Shown in pieces: positions 34,852 through 46,468 of a stretch of DNA of 64,000 nt (position 1 is its first letter; each line of letters starts with the position of its first letter). The stretch is from Tetranychus cinnabarinus. Taxonomy: Eukaryota > Arthropoda > Arachnida > Trombidiformes > Tetranychidae. The DNA lies in assembly GCA_022266195.1 (NCBI GenBank), contig WHVY01000008.1, positions 682,001 to 746,000 of the forward strand, read 5' to 3'. Below the pieces are notes generated by a model that ran no database searches, was not told the DNA's origin, and saw only the letters and a list, made by a program, of their open reading frames with translations. The translations under genes and the position numbers were made by a program.

Positions 34852-36861
34852 ATGGCTTTTGGTGGATTGATGAGTGTTGAATATTTAAAATTGGGTTTAC
34901 TTCCAATAGTTTTATATTTTATTTACGTTTATCTATTAAAACCTGCTTTACATTTTGTTGAGCAGGTAATTCATTATCATGGATTTCCCTGTTATCCGAA
35001 AAACTTTCTTCTTGGACACTTGAAGCTACTTTGGACAAACTTTCCATTGCCATACAATGTTGAAAGTATGAAAAGTAAGCTCGATATAATGAACAAATTC
35101 TCGTCAGAATTGAAATTAATTACCTGATGTATTTTATGATATTTAGGAAATATTCATGAAGTAACCAATAAAATGGCTGCTCATGATCAAGATCAATCTT
35201 TAATAGTTTGTTGGATTTCCTTACATCCGATCATATTTGCTGTGAGTCCTGACGCAGTAGAGGTAAAGTATTAATAAAAAACAATTTTTAAACTGACTAT
35301 TCATCACTTGATTTAATATTGGTAATTTACTTTAACCAACTTGAACTCCCTTTTTTGCTTACATTCATAGATTATAATGAACAAGAAAAATTTGAAAAAA
35401 CAATTTTTTTATAAATTCATGGGCTTAGGAAATGGACTGATATCGTCAGAACCTGCCCTTTGGAAGGTTCGAAGAAAATTGATTGAACCTTTTTTCTCGA
35501 CCAAAAAACTTAAAGGTTATGCTAAACACATGGACCAAGAGGTTGAATCATTTACTCAACAATTGTATGGGGAAACGGGTAAACCTGTTGACTTGGAGGA
35601 TCAAATACATAGCAGTACTTTAAATATCATTTTAAAGTCTGCTTTAAGTATTCCTTTGGATGATTCAATTGAAGATAAAAATTCATTGACAGAGCAAGTT
35701 AATAAAGTGGAATTGAATTGTATGCAAAGATCGCTAAACCCGCTTCTCTATATTGATTGGATGGCAAAGCTTACGAAGTTTGGTCGATATTATTTTGAAA
35801 CCCTTGATTCGATGGAAAAAATACTCAAAAAGATGTTAAATCGCAGAAAGCAACTGATAAGTTCAACATCGAATGAATCAGAGAATCAAGACTTTATTCC
35901 TTTACTCGAAGGTAAAGTGGATGAACAAGGATTTTTTGATGAATTGACAACTATGATTGGAGCTGGACATGAGACAACGGCAGTGGGCTTACGTTGGATC
36001 TTATTCAATCTCGGTAAGTTTCAATTCTTCCTTCTAAGGTCCTCCTTCATTTTTAAGCGGAATCAAATTTTTCATTTTTGCTATTAGTTTGAATTTAATT
36101 AACTAAATCGCTAATCGCTAAAATTTTAATTAAGACTTTCACCTACCATAAAATAACAAAGACATAGACAAGGCCATTTTTTTACTCAAGAGGTCAATAC
36201 AATTGGGTTTTTGGTAAGCGAACAACCTAATAATAACAAACAATTTGAGGCGATGAAAAGCACTGAGCAGTACAACAATTTATCTTTTGTATCTGAATGT
36301 TTCTTAATCAATCTCTTTCTCTCAGGCCACCATCCAGATGTGCAAGAACGACTTTATCAAGAGATTGAACAATTTTTCCCTGATGATACACCAGTCGATG
36401 ATATGGATAAAATAAACCAATGCGATTATCTTGATCAATGTATAAAAGAATCACTTCGCCTGAATCCTCCTGTCCATGCTTTAGCGAGAGACCTTGAAGA
36501 AGATATCATGGTAAAGGATAGAAAACTTCTTAAAGGTTCGAGAGTTGTAGTGTCATGTTCAATAATCCATCGTAACCCGAATGTTTATCCAGACCCAGAA
36601 AAATATGATCCTGATAGATGGACCCCTGAAAATGCGTCCAAAATACCTAAAGCAGCTTTTATACCTTTTGGATATGGACCACGAACTTGCATTGGGAACC
36701 GATTTGCAATATTAGAACTCAAGATTTATACAATTCAAATCATTCGTAAATTTAGTTTGAGATCAACTCGGAAACATGAAAGTATTCCTTCTAAGTCTGA
36801 AATGACTTTGAAGCCATGTTTACCTTTGGAAATAATTGTGACACCAAGAAATAACAATTAA
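34852..36861 (+). CDS. Cytochrome P450, array copy 2 (lineage B)
   Basis: Full-length P450 of 505 residues. Exons 34852-35074, 35147-35262, 35371-36013 and 36326-36861 use exactly the same phases and exon sizes as copy 1. Lineage B marks are LLGHLKLLWTNFPLPYN in exon 1 and GPRTCIG in the heme loop. Key residues are present: W144/R148, AGHETT, E369/R372, Cys449. Unlike the other copies it has N (not Y) right after the CIG of the heme loop, and MAFGGLM rather than MDFSGLM at the N-terminus. The last intron (312 bp) is the longest in the family here. Confidence 0.93.
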
Positions 36862-37585
36862 AAACTGCAAAAGTTTAAATATGTGATCAACAAATTTTCT
36901 GACCCAAAAAGACTTACTTGTCAGAGAGATTATATAATTTAACATGAATTATGAAAGATACTTAAAAATAAAATTTATGACGAAGAGACACGAATCATGA
37001 AAATGATTCAATATTAATTTATTTCAAGTTTTTCAGTTGAAAGGATCATTCGTAGAAAAATCGGGTTTGTGCCACGTAAATGCGATTCGAGTAACATCTA
37101 TCACTATATTCGATTCATAAAGTATAACAGAAACTAGAACAAACTTATTCTCTATTGTTACATGTACATGTATATTGGTTGTTACTAATAAAGTAACAAT
37201 TAGCAATTAGTAAAGAATTAGATTGGTGAAAGAATAATGTAAGTGGTGCCATTCTCGAAATATTGATGTTCAAAGTTTTAAGACAAATGGCCAAATTCAT
37301 GAGAACTATTGAAAAATTGGAAAAATTGTTTATTTGCTCAAGTGTACCAAAAATATTTATGGACAACTATTAAGTTGCAGTTCTCTAACTCTTGCTGTCA
37401 CAGAATGTGATCAGTTTAACTAAAAATCGAACTGATATGTTTTAAAGCAAACGGAAGATGTTATTATATTTCTCAAACTAAGAGTATTTTCTGGTTTAAT
37501 GTTAGACGTTTGCCCATTTGTTTCATTTGTACATTTTAAAAACTGAATTAATTGTGTCTTTTAGTAACAACCTATTATTTTATTT
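36862..37585. other. P450-2 3' flank with foldback-element remnant
   Basis: Starts with the flank shared after P450-1 and -4. From about 37240 to 37405 it is similar to one half of the foldback element seen complete at 40437-40920. The 73-codon minus-strand frame at 37145-37366 lies in that repeat and is not a gene. Confidence 0.5.
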
Positions 37586-38085
37586 AACCTTTCGTCTTGC
37601 CAATGATTTCGTTTAATGACTGTTATTTTCGTTTATATTCAATTAGATTCATTTAAATTAGTTGATTTGAAATACACTAGAGTACCCGGTTAAAGCAATT
37701 TTTTTGTGTCCCATTTAAAGCAATTTTCACAGTCGCCATCTATGATTTTATGAAAATTTACATTGTTTTTATAATCCTTGCATTACATAAATCTTAAGCG
37801 CTGCCACTTTCTGAAACCCATTATCACTAGATGGAGACTTAGAAAAAAAAATTGCTTTAACCGGGTACTCTAGTGTACGTCTGTTTGGTGTGGTATTTTT
37901 TGAGTGCGATTTTTCTTTGCAAAATAACTGATTGTTCATCTGCTTCTATAATATCCGTATTCCAATAATCTTCAAAAGCCAATAGTTTTTTCAATTCGTT
38001 TTTTCTGTATTCCAAAGATTCAAAGCTTCAACTCGGAGCCGAAAGCTTTACGTATGATTTGAATAAACAACTTGTTCATTTCATA
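37585..38085 (-). pseudogene. SAC3 3'-end remnant with inserted MITE
   Basis: Decayed copy of the last quarter of the SAC3 gene in reverse sense: the CTTGCCAATGATTT C-terminal block at about 37603, the CGTCTGTTTGGTG block at 37878 and the AAAGCCAATAG block at about 37974. Small indels break the frame. A 201-bp TIR element interrupts it at 37675-37875. Confidence 0.75.
37673..37877. repeat. TA-flanked MITE inside a SAC3 remnant
   Basis: Element 37675-37875 (201 bp). The inverted ends start CACTAGAGTACCCGGTTAAA and are at least 30 bp long. TA occurs on both sides (37673-37674, 37876-37877). Paralogous remnants at about 41168 and 48297 read straight through GAAATACGTCTGTTTGG with one TA, which is the empty site and proves insertion with TA duplication, typical of Tc1/mariner-type transposases. 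Confidence 0.9.
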
Positions 38086-38458
38086 TCAACCGTCATGTCA
38101 TGTATATTCTCAGATAATAACTGAATAAAAATATCGCAAACAACTGATCGTTATTTGAAGAAATTGAGGAAAAAAAAGTCAAACAAAAGTCATTAAAGAC
38201 AAATGATTCGAGAATATTAAGAAACTTATTGTACATAAATGATGATCTTCTCATCATCTAACATCATCGTTATGATACTCAAGGACCATAAGCTAACCAC
38301 AATTGCGATCAGTAATTGATATGCATCATTATTTGAACCATTAATTCATAGCGTTGAGGAAACAGTTTCAGTTTAATTCTCAACCATTGTAACGATTTAT
38401 AATCTCATAAGTTGTGGGATAATAAACATCAAAACTGCAATTCTTACCAAAATTTACA

Positions 38459-40330
38459 ATGACTTTTAGTGCATTGATGAGTGTTGAATCATTGAAATTG
38501 GGTTTACTCTCAATAGTTTTATATTTTATTTATGTTTATGTATTAAGACCTGCTTTACATTTTGTTCATATGGTCATTCATTATCATGGATTTCCCTGTT
38601 ATCCGAAAAACTTTCTTCTTGGACATTTGAAGCTACTTTGGACAAACTTTCCATTGCCATACAATGTTGAAAGTATTAAAAGTAAGCTCGATATAATGAA
38701 CAAATTCTCGTCAGAATTATAATACTTGATATATTTTATGATATTTAGGAAATATTCATGAAGTAACCAATAAAATGGCTGCTCATGATCAAGATCAATC
38801 TTTAATAGTTGGTTGGATTTCCTTACATCCGATCATAATTCCTGTGGCTCCTGATGCAGTGGAGGTAAAGTAAAAAACAATTGTCAAAATTGATTTCACA
38901 CCACTTGATTGGTGATTTTCACTAATCAACTTGAACTCCTCTGTTGCTTATATTACTAGGTTATAATGAACAAGACAAATTTGAAAAAACAATTTTTTTA
39001 CAAATTCATGGGCCTAGGGAATGGACTGTTAGCGTCAGAACCTGCCCTTTGGAAGGTTCGAAGGAAATTGATTGAACCCTTTTTCTCGACCAAAAAGATT
39101 AAAGGTTTTGCCAAACACATAAATCAAGAGGTTGAATCATTCACTAAACAATTGTATGGGAAAACGGGTAAACCTGTTGACTTGGAGGATCAAATACATA
39201 GCAGTACATTGAATATAATTTTAAAGTCTGCTTTAAGTATTCCTTTGGATGATTCAATTGAAGATAAAAATACATTGACAGAGCTAGTTAATGAAGTGGA
39301 ATTGAATAGTGTGAAAAGATGCGTGAATCCGCTTTACTATATTGATTGGATTGCCAAGCTCACGAAGTTTGGTCGATATTATTTTGAAAGCCTTGATTCG
39401 GCCGAGAAAATACTCAAAAAGATGTTACTTCGCAGAAAGCAACTATTAAGTTTAACATCGAAAGAATCAGAGAATCAGGATTTCGTTCTTTTACTTGAAG
39501 GTAAAGTGGATGAACAAGGATTTTTTGATGAATTGATAACTATGATTGGAGCTGGGCACGAAACAACAGCAGTGGGTTTACGTTGGATTTTATTCAATCT
39601 CGGTAAGATTACATTCTTCCTTTTAACACACAACTTAATGTTACAACAAAGATGAGCACTTAGCAGTACAATAACTTATCTTTTGTATTTTGTATCTTTT
39701 GTATTCGTTATAACAAAGATGAAAATCACTAAATCACTATACAAAAATTTATTATTTGTATTTGACTGTTTCTTAATCAATTTCTTTCTTTCAGGCCACC
39801 ATCCAGATGTGCAAGAACGACTTTATCAAGAGATTGTTCAATTTTTCCCTGATGATACACCAGTCGATGATATGGATAAAATAAACCAATGCGATTATCT
39901 TGATCAATGTATAAAAGAATCACTTCGTCTGAATCCTCCTGTCCATGCTTTATCGAGAGACCTTGAAGAAGATATCATGGTAAAGGATAAAAGACTTCTT
40001 AGAGGATCGATAGTTGTAGTTTCAATTTCAATAATCCATCGTAACCCAAATGTTTACCCAGAACCAGACAAATATGATCCTGATAGATGGACCCCTGAAA
40101 ATGCGTCCAAAATACCTAAAGCAGCTTTTATACCTTTTGGATATGGACCACGAACTTGCATTGGATACCGATTTGCAATATTAGAACTCAAGATTTATAC
40201 AATTCAAATCATTCGTAAATTTAGTTTGAGATCAACTCGGAAACATGAAAGTATTCCTTCCAAGTCTGAAATGACTTTGAAGCCATGTTTACCTTTGGAA
40301 ATAATTGTTACACCAAGAAATAACTATTAA
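38459..40330 (+). CDS. Cytochrome P450, array copy 3 (lineage B)
   Basis: Full-length P450 of 505 residues from exons 38459-38681, 38749-38864, 38960-39602 and 39795-40330. It carries lineage B marks (LLGHLKLLWTN; GPRTCIGYRFA) and intact AGHETT, ExxR and heme Cys449. Its immediate upstream sequence (ATCTCATAAGTTGTGGGATA) is shared only with copy 5, so copies 3 and 5 are sister genes in promoter as well as coding region. It has MTFSALM at the start, a VSISII instead of VSCSII segment in the beta region before the heme loop, and an S/L difference in the IRRKQLLSLTS loop. Substrate unknown. Confidence 0.93.
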
Positions 40331-41094
40331 AAACTATATTCTTTCACCAATTTGATTCTTTACTAATTAATAATTAAATTAAATTAAATAAATTACAATA
40401 GTCCATTTGGGTCATGATTTTCGGGCTTTGAATGTAAGAGCAAGTTAGAGAGCTGAAAGTCGGGGCTATAAAAATTGTTGGTTAACATTATGGATCAAAT
40501 ACTTTTCAAATTTCTCAACAGTTCTTTTGATTTTGACCATCGACTTGAAAACTTTGGCCTCAATATTATGAGAGTGGCATCATTTAGGTTCATCATTATT
40601 TTGCCAAACATTAGATTACAATTTACTTAAGACACAAACACGAATCTTAAGTGTCTGAATGGTATTCATTATTAAATAAATCAGCTCAGTTTACATCCGA
40701 TATTTAGTCATATCATAGCTAATAATGCAATCTAACGTTTGTGCAAGAAACACGATTGTAGGAGAAACCGTTCTCAAAGTATTGAGACGTAAAGTTTTAA
40801 GGTTAATGGCCAAAATCAAGAGAACTGTCAATAAATTAAGAAAAGTATTTCATCCATTGTTTGTACCAACAATGCTTATGGACAACTATTAAGTTTCAGC
40901 TCTCTAACCCTTACTATCACAGAATGCGATCGGTTTAAGAATCGAACTGACCTGTTTTAAAGCAAACAGAGAATGTTATTCTCAAGAACATTTTCTAGTT
41001 GAATGTTAAAAGCTTGCCTATTTGCTTCGATTTGTACATAAATGTGACAATTGGATTAATTGTGTCTTTTACGTAGCAACCTATTGTATTCAAC
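40331..41094. other. P450-3 3' flank
   Basis: Contains the foldback element at 40437-40920. The whole stretch is similar to 47455-48225 after P450-5, with an extra insertion-rich kilobase preceding it there. No gene. Confidence 0.5.
40437..40920. repeat. Imperfect foldback element, about 480 bp
   Basis: Outer ends GTTAGAGAGCTGAAA (about 40445-40459) and its inverse TTTCAGCTCTCTAAC (about 40893-40909), with inner arms of about 100 bp (about 40495-40585 against 40760-40855) that pair imperfectly. Related copies are at 47530-48050 and, partly, 37240-37405. Non-coding; probably an old non-autonomous element carried along when the array expanded. Confidence 0.6.
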
Positions 41095-41400
41095 CTTTTT
41101 TTCTTGCCAATGATTTTGCTAAAAGACTTTTATTTTCGTTTATATTCAATTAGATTCATTCAATTGATTCGAAATACGTCTGTTTGGTGGAATGTCCTTT
41201 TCAATGAGATTTTTCTTTGCAAAATAACTGATTGTTCATCTGCTTCTATTCCAAAATGATTACAGAATTCATTTATTATAATAGTTCATCTTCATCTTCA
41301 AAAGTCAATAGTTTCTTCAGTCCGCTTTTTCGGTATTTCAAAGATTCGGAGCTTCAACTCGGAGCCGAAAGCTTTACTTATGATTTGAATGAACACCTTG
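41095..41400 (-). pseudogene. SAC3 3'-end remnant
   Basis: Reverse-sense remnant of the SAC3 C-terminal quarter: CTTGCCAATGATTTTGCTAA at 41103, CGTCTGTTTGGTGGAATG at 41178, CAAAAGTCAATAGTTTCTTC at about 41298 and decayed sequence after TCGGAGCTTC. An extra TTATAATAG segment and other indels break the frame. Nearly the same remnant is at 48230-48530. Confidence 0.78.
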
Positions 41401-41777
41401 TTCATTGCATATCAAGCGTCTTGTATATTCTCAAATAATTACTGATTTAAAATATCGCAACGACTGATCGTTATTTGCAAAAATTGAGGAAAAATGTTAA
41501 ACAAAAGTCATTAAAGACAAATGATTCGAGAATATTAAGAAACTTATTGTACATAACTGATAATCTAACATCATCGTTATGATACTTGCGGGCTTAAGAC
41601 AACCACAGTAATTGATGTGCATCATTATTTGAACCATTAATTCATAACGTTGAAGGAAACAGTTTCAGTTTAATTCTCAACCATTGTGAAAATTTATAAT
41701 TTAATGTGTTTTGTGATCATAAACATCAGTTCATTCTGAAGCTTTAGATTATTGTGACTTTGTTATCAAAATTTACA

Positions 41778-43082
41778 ATGGATTTTAGTGGATTGATGAG
41801 TGTTCAATCATTGAAATTGGGTTTACTTACAATAGTTTCATATTTTATTTACGTTTATCTATTGAAACCTGCTTTACATTTTGTTAAGCAAGTCATTCAT
41901 TATCATGGATTTCCCTGTTATCCGAGAAACTTTCTATTCGGACATTCGCTTCTATTTTGGACAAACTTTCAATTTCCATACAACCTTGAAAGTATTGAAA
42001 GTAAGGTTTCAATTTTATGAGCAGATCTCGTCAGAATTAAAACATTTGATATATTTTATGATATTTAGGAAAGTTTTATGAAGCAACCAATAAAATTGCT
42101 GCGTATGATCAAGACCAATCTTTGATAGTTTGCTGGATTTTCTTGAATCCGAACGTACTTCCTGTGAGTCATGAAGCAGTGGAGGTAAAGTAAAAAACAA
42201 TTGTTAAATTGATTTCCTATCACTTGATTGGTAATTGGCAATAACCAACTTGAACTCCTCTGTTGCTTATTACTAGGTTATAATGAACAAGACAAATGTG
42301 AAAAAACAATATTTTTCATGGGCCTAGGAAATGGCCTGTTAGCGTCAGAACCTGCCCTTTGGAAAATTCGAAGGAAATTGATTGAACCTTTTTTCTCGAC
42401 CAAAAAGATTAAAGATTATGCTAAACACATGGATCAAGAGGTTAAATCGTTCACTCAACAGTTGTATGAGGAAACGGGTAAACCTGTTGACTTGGAGGAT
42501 CAAATACATAGCAGTACTTTAAATATTATTTTAAAGTCTGCTTTAAGTATTCCTTTGGATGGTTCAATCGAGGATAAAAATTCATTGACCGATCTAATCA
42601 ATAAAGTGGAACCAAATTTGGTGAAAAGATGCCTAAATCCGCTTTACTATATTGACTGGGTTGCCAAGTTTACGAAGTTTGGTCAATATTATTTCGAAAC
42701 CCTTGATTCGGTCGAGAAAATACTCAAAAATATGCTAATTCGCAGAAAGCAACTGTTAAGTTCAACGTCGGATGAATCAGAGAATCAGGATTTTATTCCT
42801 TCACTTGAAGGTAAAGTGGATCAACAAGGAATGTTTGATGAGTTGATAACTATGATTGGAGCTGGACATGAGACAACAGCAGTGGGCTTACGTTGGATTT
42901 TATTCAATCTCGGTAAGATTACATTCTTTCTACCAGCCTTTGAATCTTATACAATTCAAATCATTCGTAAATTTAGTTTGAGATCAATTCGGAAACATGG
43001 AAGTATTCCTTCCAAGTCTGAAATGACTTTGAAGCCATGTTTACTTTTGGAAATAATTGTTACACCAAGAAATAACAATTAA
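41778..43082 (+). pseudogene. Cytochrome P450, array copy 4 (lineage A), broken
   Basis: Exons 1 (41778-42000) and 2 (42069-42184) are intact and lineage A-like. Exon 3 starts at 42280 but has a net 7-base deletion at about 42308-42318 (after AAAAAACAA), shifting the frame before the conserved FMGLG block; beyond it the frame is open through AGHETT to the donor at 42913. Most of exon 4 is deleted: after CTACCAGCCTTTGAATCT in intron 3 the sequence jumps to the last 44 codons, so the ExxR helix and heme cysteine are gone. The two lesions make it a pseudogene. An open frame from 42228 to 43082 spans the scar but lacks the heme site. Confidence 0.93.
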
Positions 43083-43098
43083 AAACTGCAAAAGTTTA

Positions 43099-43262
43099 AG
43101 GGTGTATCCGGTCAATGGAAAAAATGTTGGTCAATCTTGGTTAAAAGACTATCTTGGTTAAAAAGTTGTTAAGAAAAAGATGTTCTTATCTCATCTTTTT
43201 CTTAACAACTTTGTCTTTTAACCAAGATTAACCAACATTTTTTCCATTGACCGGATACACCC
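43099..43262. repeat. TA-flanked MITE after P450-4, 164 bp
   Basis: Inverted ends AGGGTGTATCCGGTCAATGG and the inverse at the right, arms of about 65 bp with small mismatches and a short loop. TA at 43097-43098 and 43263-43264. The flank after P450-1 and -2 reads GTTTAAATATG without it, which is the empty site and shows insertion with TA duplication. Confidence 0.9.
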
Positions 43263-43390
43263 TAAATATGTGATCAACCCAAAAAGACTTACTTGTTAGA
43301 GAGATAATATAATAGGCAATTATGAAAGATATTTAAAAATAAAATTTATTACGAGGAGACACTTTTGTATCATGAAAATGATTCAATATT

Positions 43391-44240
43391 TCTTGCAAAA
43401 AATAATTGATTTTTCATCTGCTTCTATTCCAATATGATTACAGAGCTCATTTAGTTCCTCTTCATCTTCAAATGCCAATAGTTTCTTCAATCCGCTTTTG
43501 CGGTATTCCAAAGATTCGGAGCTTCGGATGAAAGCTTTACTTATGATTTGGAATGACTTTTTTCTGACTTCATAAAAATAACGATGTAACATACAAGAAG
43601 TCAAGAAGTCAGCTTTTTGAACCAGTTCAAAAAAGTCAACATAATTATTAGAATCGATAGCAGAAAGGCATTTCACAGCAAACTGGACAGCAGATGATTT
43701 TCACATAACAGGGTCAAATCGAGTAACAGTCATCACTATATCGGATCGAGAAAAGTATAACAAAAAGTAGGCACGAAACTCTGCTTCATTTTCACAATGA
43801 ATTGATCGACGGCTAAAATCATCATAAAGATGATTTAAAGTTATTAAACATTTACCAAGATTTTCAAAATTTAAATGTTCAACAAATCCAGATGAAGTAA
43901 ATTCACTCATATTATGGGCACTAAAAATGTGAAAGCGTGTGAAAACCTCCAACATATGGACAGCATCCAGATCATCAAGTTCAAATTGAGTAATTTTACG
44001 GCGGATTAATCGAAAAGTGGTCCAGATGAAATCATACCATTCACATTTGTCGATTTTTTCATCATCAAATTTATCTATTAAATGGTTTAAAATCCATTCC
44101 ATAGAAAGAAACAATTGTCTTGGAGTTTCCAGCTTAAATGTCGAAGGATAACCAATTTTCTCGGCAAAACTTGGTCCTTTAGTTTTCCTCAGTTGCTGAC
44201 AAATACTGTGAACCATTTTAGCACAGAATATGGATGACAA
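43391..44240 (-). pseudogene. SAC3-domain gene copy 3, premature stop and 3' truncation
   Basis: From the start at 44240 the frame matches copies 1 and 4 up to residue about 178 (...RFDPVM), then TGA replaces the Arg codon of the I-R-K-S-S run (ATACGG became ATGTGA). The reading frame is otherwise unbroken on the far side (43676-43391), so this is a nonsense change, not a frameshift. The last 40 codons are missing because the sequence joins P450 flank DNA at about 43390. A 179-residue product without the C-terminal half could still be made, but loss of function is more likely. Confidence 0.88.
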
Positions 44241-44672
44241 TCAATACAGTCAATACGTCTTTAACTGGCGCAAAAATGTTTTTGGTGCCAAACTAGATGG
44301 ACACAACCAGGTTTCTTGTGTTACAGGTATATTCTCAGATAATTACTGATTTAAAATATTGTAAACGACTGAAAGTTATTTTCAGAAATTGAGGAAAAAA
44401 TGTCATAAAAGACAAATGCTTCGAGCAGATTAAGAAACTTAATGCACATAACTAATGATCTTATCATCATCTAACATCATCGGTATGATGCTCAAGGGCA
44501 ATAAGCTAACCAAAATAGCAATCAGTAATTGAGCTGCATCATTATTTGAACCATGAATTTATACCGTTGAAGGAAACAGTTTCAGTTTAATTCTCAACCA
44601 TTGTAACGATTTATAATCTCATAAGTTGTGGGATAATAAACATCAAAACTGAAATTCTTACCAAAATTTACA
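44241..44672 (+). promoter_or_regulatory. Spacer and upstream block of P450-5
   Basis: Intergenic between a minus-strand SAC3 copy and P450-5. The right 290 bases carry the array's common upstream block and the AAGTTGTGGGATAATAAACA version found only here and before P450-3. No gene. Confidence 0.45.
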
Positions 44673-46468
44673 ATGGATTTTAGTGGATTGATGAGTATCG
44701 AATCATTGAAATTGGGTTTGCTTACTATAGTTTCGTATTTTATTTATGTTTATGTATTAAAACCTGCTTTACATTTTGTTCATATGGTCATTCATTATCA
44801 TGGATTTCCCTGTTATCCGAAAAACTTTCTTCTTGGACACTTGAAGCTACTTTGGACAAACTTTCCATTGCCATACAACGTTGAAAGTATTCAAAGTAAG
44901 CTCGCAATATAATGAACAAATTTTCGTCAGAATTTCAATACTTGATACATTTTATGCTAATATTTAGGAAAGAATTATGAAGTAACCAATGCAATGGCTG
45001 CTCATGATCAAGATCAATCTTTAACAGTTGGTTGGATTTCCTTACATCCGATCATAATTCCTGTGGCTCCTGATGCAGTGGAGGTAAAGCAAAACACAAT
45101 TGATTTCACACCACTTGATTGGTAATTTGCAATAATCAGCTTCAACTCCTCTGTTGCTTATATCACTAGGTTATAATGAACAAGAAAAATTTAAAAAAAC
45201 AATTTTTTTACAAATTCATGGGCCTAGGGAATGGACTAATACCTTCAGAACCTGCCCTTTGGAAGGTTCGAAGGAAAATGATTGAACCTTTTTTCTCGAC
45301 CAAGCAGATGAAAGGTTTTGCTAAACACATAAATCAAGAGGTTGAATCATTCACTAAACAATTGTATGGGAAAACGGGTAAACCTGTTGACTTGGAGGAT
45401 CAAATACATAGCAGTACTTTAAATATTATTTTAAAGTCTGCTTTAAGTATTCCTTTGGATGATTCAATTGAAGATAAAAATACATTGACAGAGCTAGTTA
45501 ATAAAGTGGAATTGAATGGTGTGAAAAGATGCCTGAATCCGCTTTACTATATTGATTGGATGGCCAAGTTTACGAAGGTTGGTCGATATTATTTTGAAAC
45601 CTTTGATTCAGTCGAGAATATACTCAAAAAGATGTTAATTCGTAGAAAGCAACTGATAAGTTCAACATCGAATGAATCAGAGAATCAGGATTTCGTTCTT
45701 TTACTTGAAGGTAAAGTGGATGAACGCGGATTTTTTGATGAATTGATAACTATGATTGTAGCTGGACATGAAACAACGTCAGTGGGCTTACGTTGGATTT
45801 TATTCAATCTCGGTAAGGTTTCATTCCGTCTTTTAATTCTCACGAGCTAATGTTACAAAAAAGATCAGCACTTAGCAGTGCAACAACTCATCTTTTGTAT
45901 CTGACTATTTGTAATCAAATTATGTCTTTCAGGCCACCATCCAGAAGTGCAAGAACGACTTTATCAAGAGATTGAACAATTTTTCCCTGATGATACACCA
46001 GTAGATGATATGGATAAAATAAACCAATGCGATTATCTTGATCAATGTATAAAAGAATCACTTCGCCTGAATCCTCCTGTCCATGCTTTATCAAGAGACC
46101 TTGAAGAAGATATCATGGTAAAGGATAAAAGACTTCTTAGAGGCTCGATAGTTGTTGTTTCATGTTCAATAATTCATCATAACCCAAATGTTTATCCAGA
46201 ACCAGAAAAATATGATCCTGATAGATGGACCCCTGAAAATGCGTCCAAAATACCCAAAGCAGCTTTTATACCTTTTGGATATGGACCACGAACTTGCATT
46301 GGATACCGATTTGCAATATTAGAACTCAAGATTTATACAATTCAAATCATTCGTAAATTCAGTTTGAGATCAACTCGGAAACCTGAAAGTATTCCTGTCA
46401 AGTCTGCAGTCACACTGAAGCCATGTCTACCTTTGGAAATAATAATGACACCAAGAAATAACAATTAA
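44673..46468 (+). CDS. Cytochrome P450, array copy 5 (lineage B)
   Basis: Full-length P450 of 505 residues from exons 44673-44895, 44968-45083, 45170-45812 and 45933-46468. Lineage B exon 1 (LLGHLKLLWTN) and heme loop (GPRTCIGYRFA) are kept; AGHETT is followed by S instead of A (AGHETTSVGLRW) in the I-helix, and the tail reads KPESIPVKSAVTL where others have KHESIPSKSEMTL or KFEITL. An IIHHNPNV segment replaces IIHRNPNV. Catalytic motifs W144/R148, E369/R372 and Cys449 are intact. Closest relative here is copy 3. Confidence 0.93.

Noticed and set aside
42228..43082. 284-codon P450-like frame as a short functional gene
   Set aside because: Its first 30 codons come from intron and out-of-frame sequence and it lacks ExxR and the heme cysteine; it is a product of the deletion in P450 copy 4.
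43383..44240. Two separate SAC3-like ORFs suggesting a frameshift
   Set aside because: The codons on both sides of the gap are in one frame; the interruption is a TGA replacing an Arg codon, so it is a single gene copy with a nonsense change.
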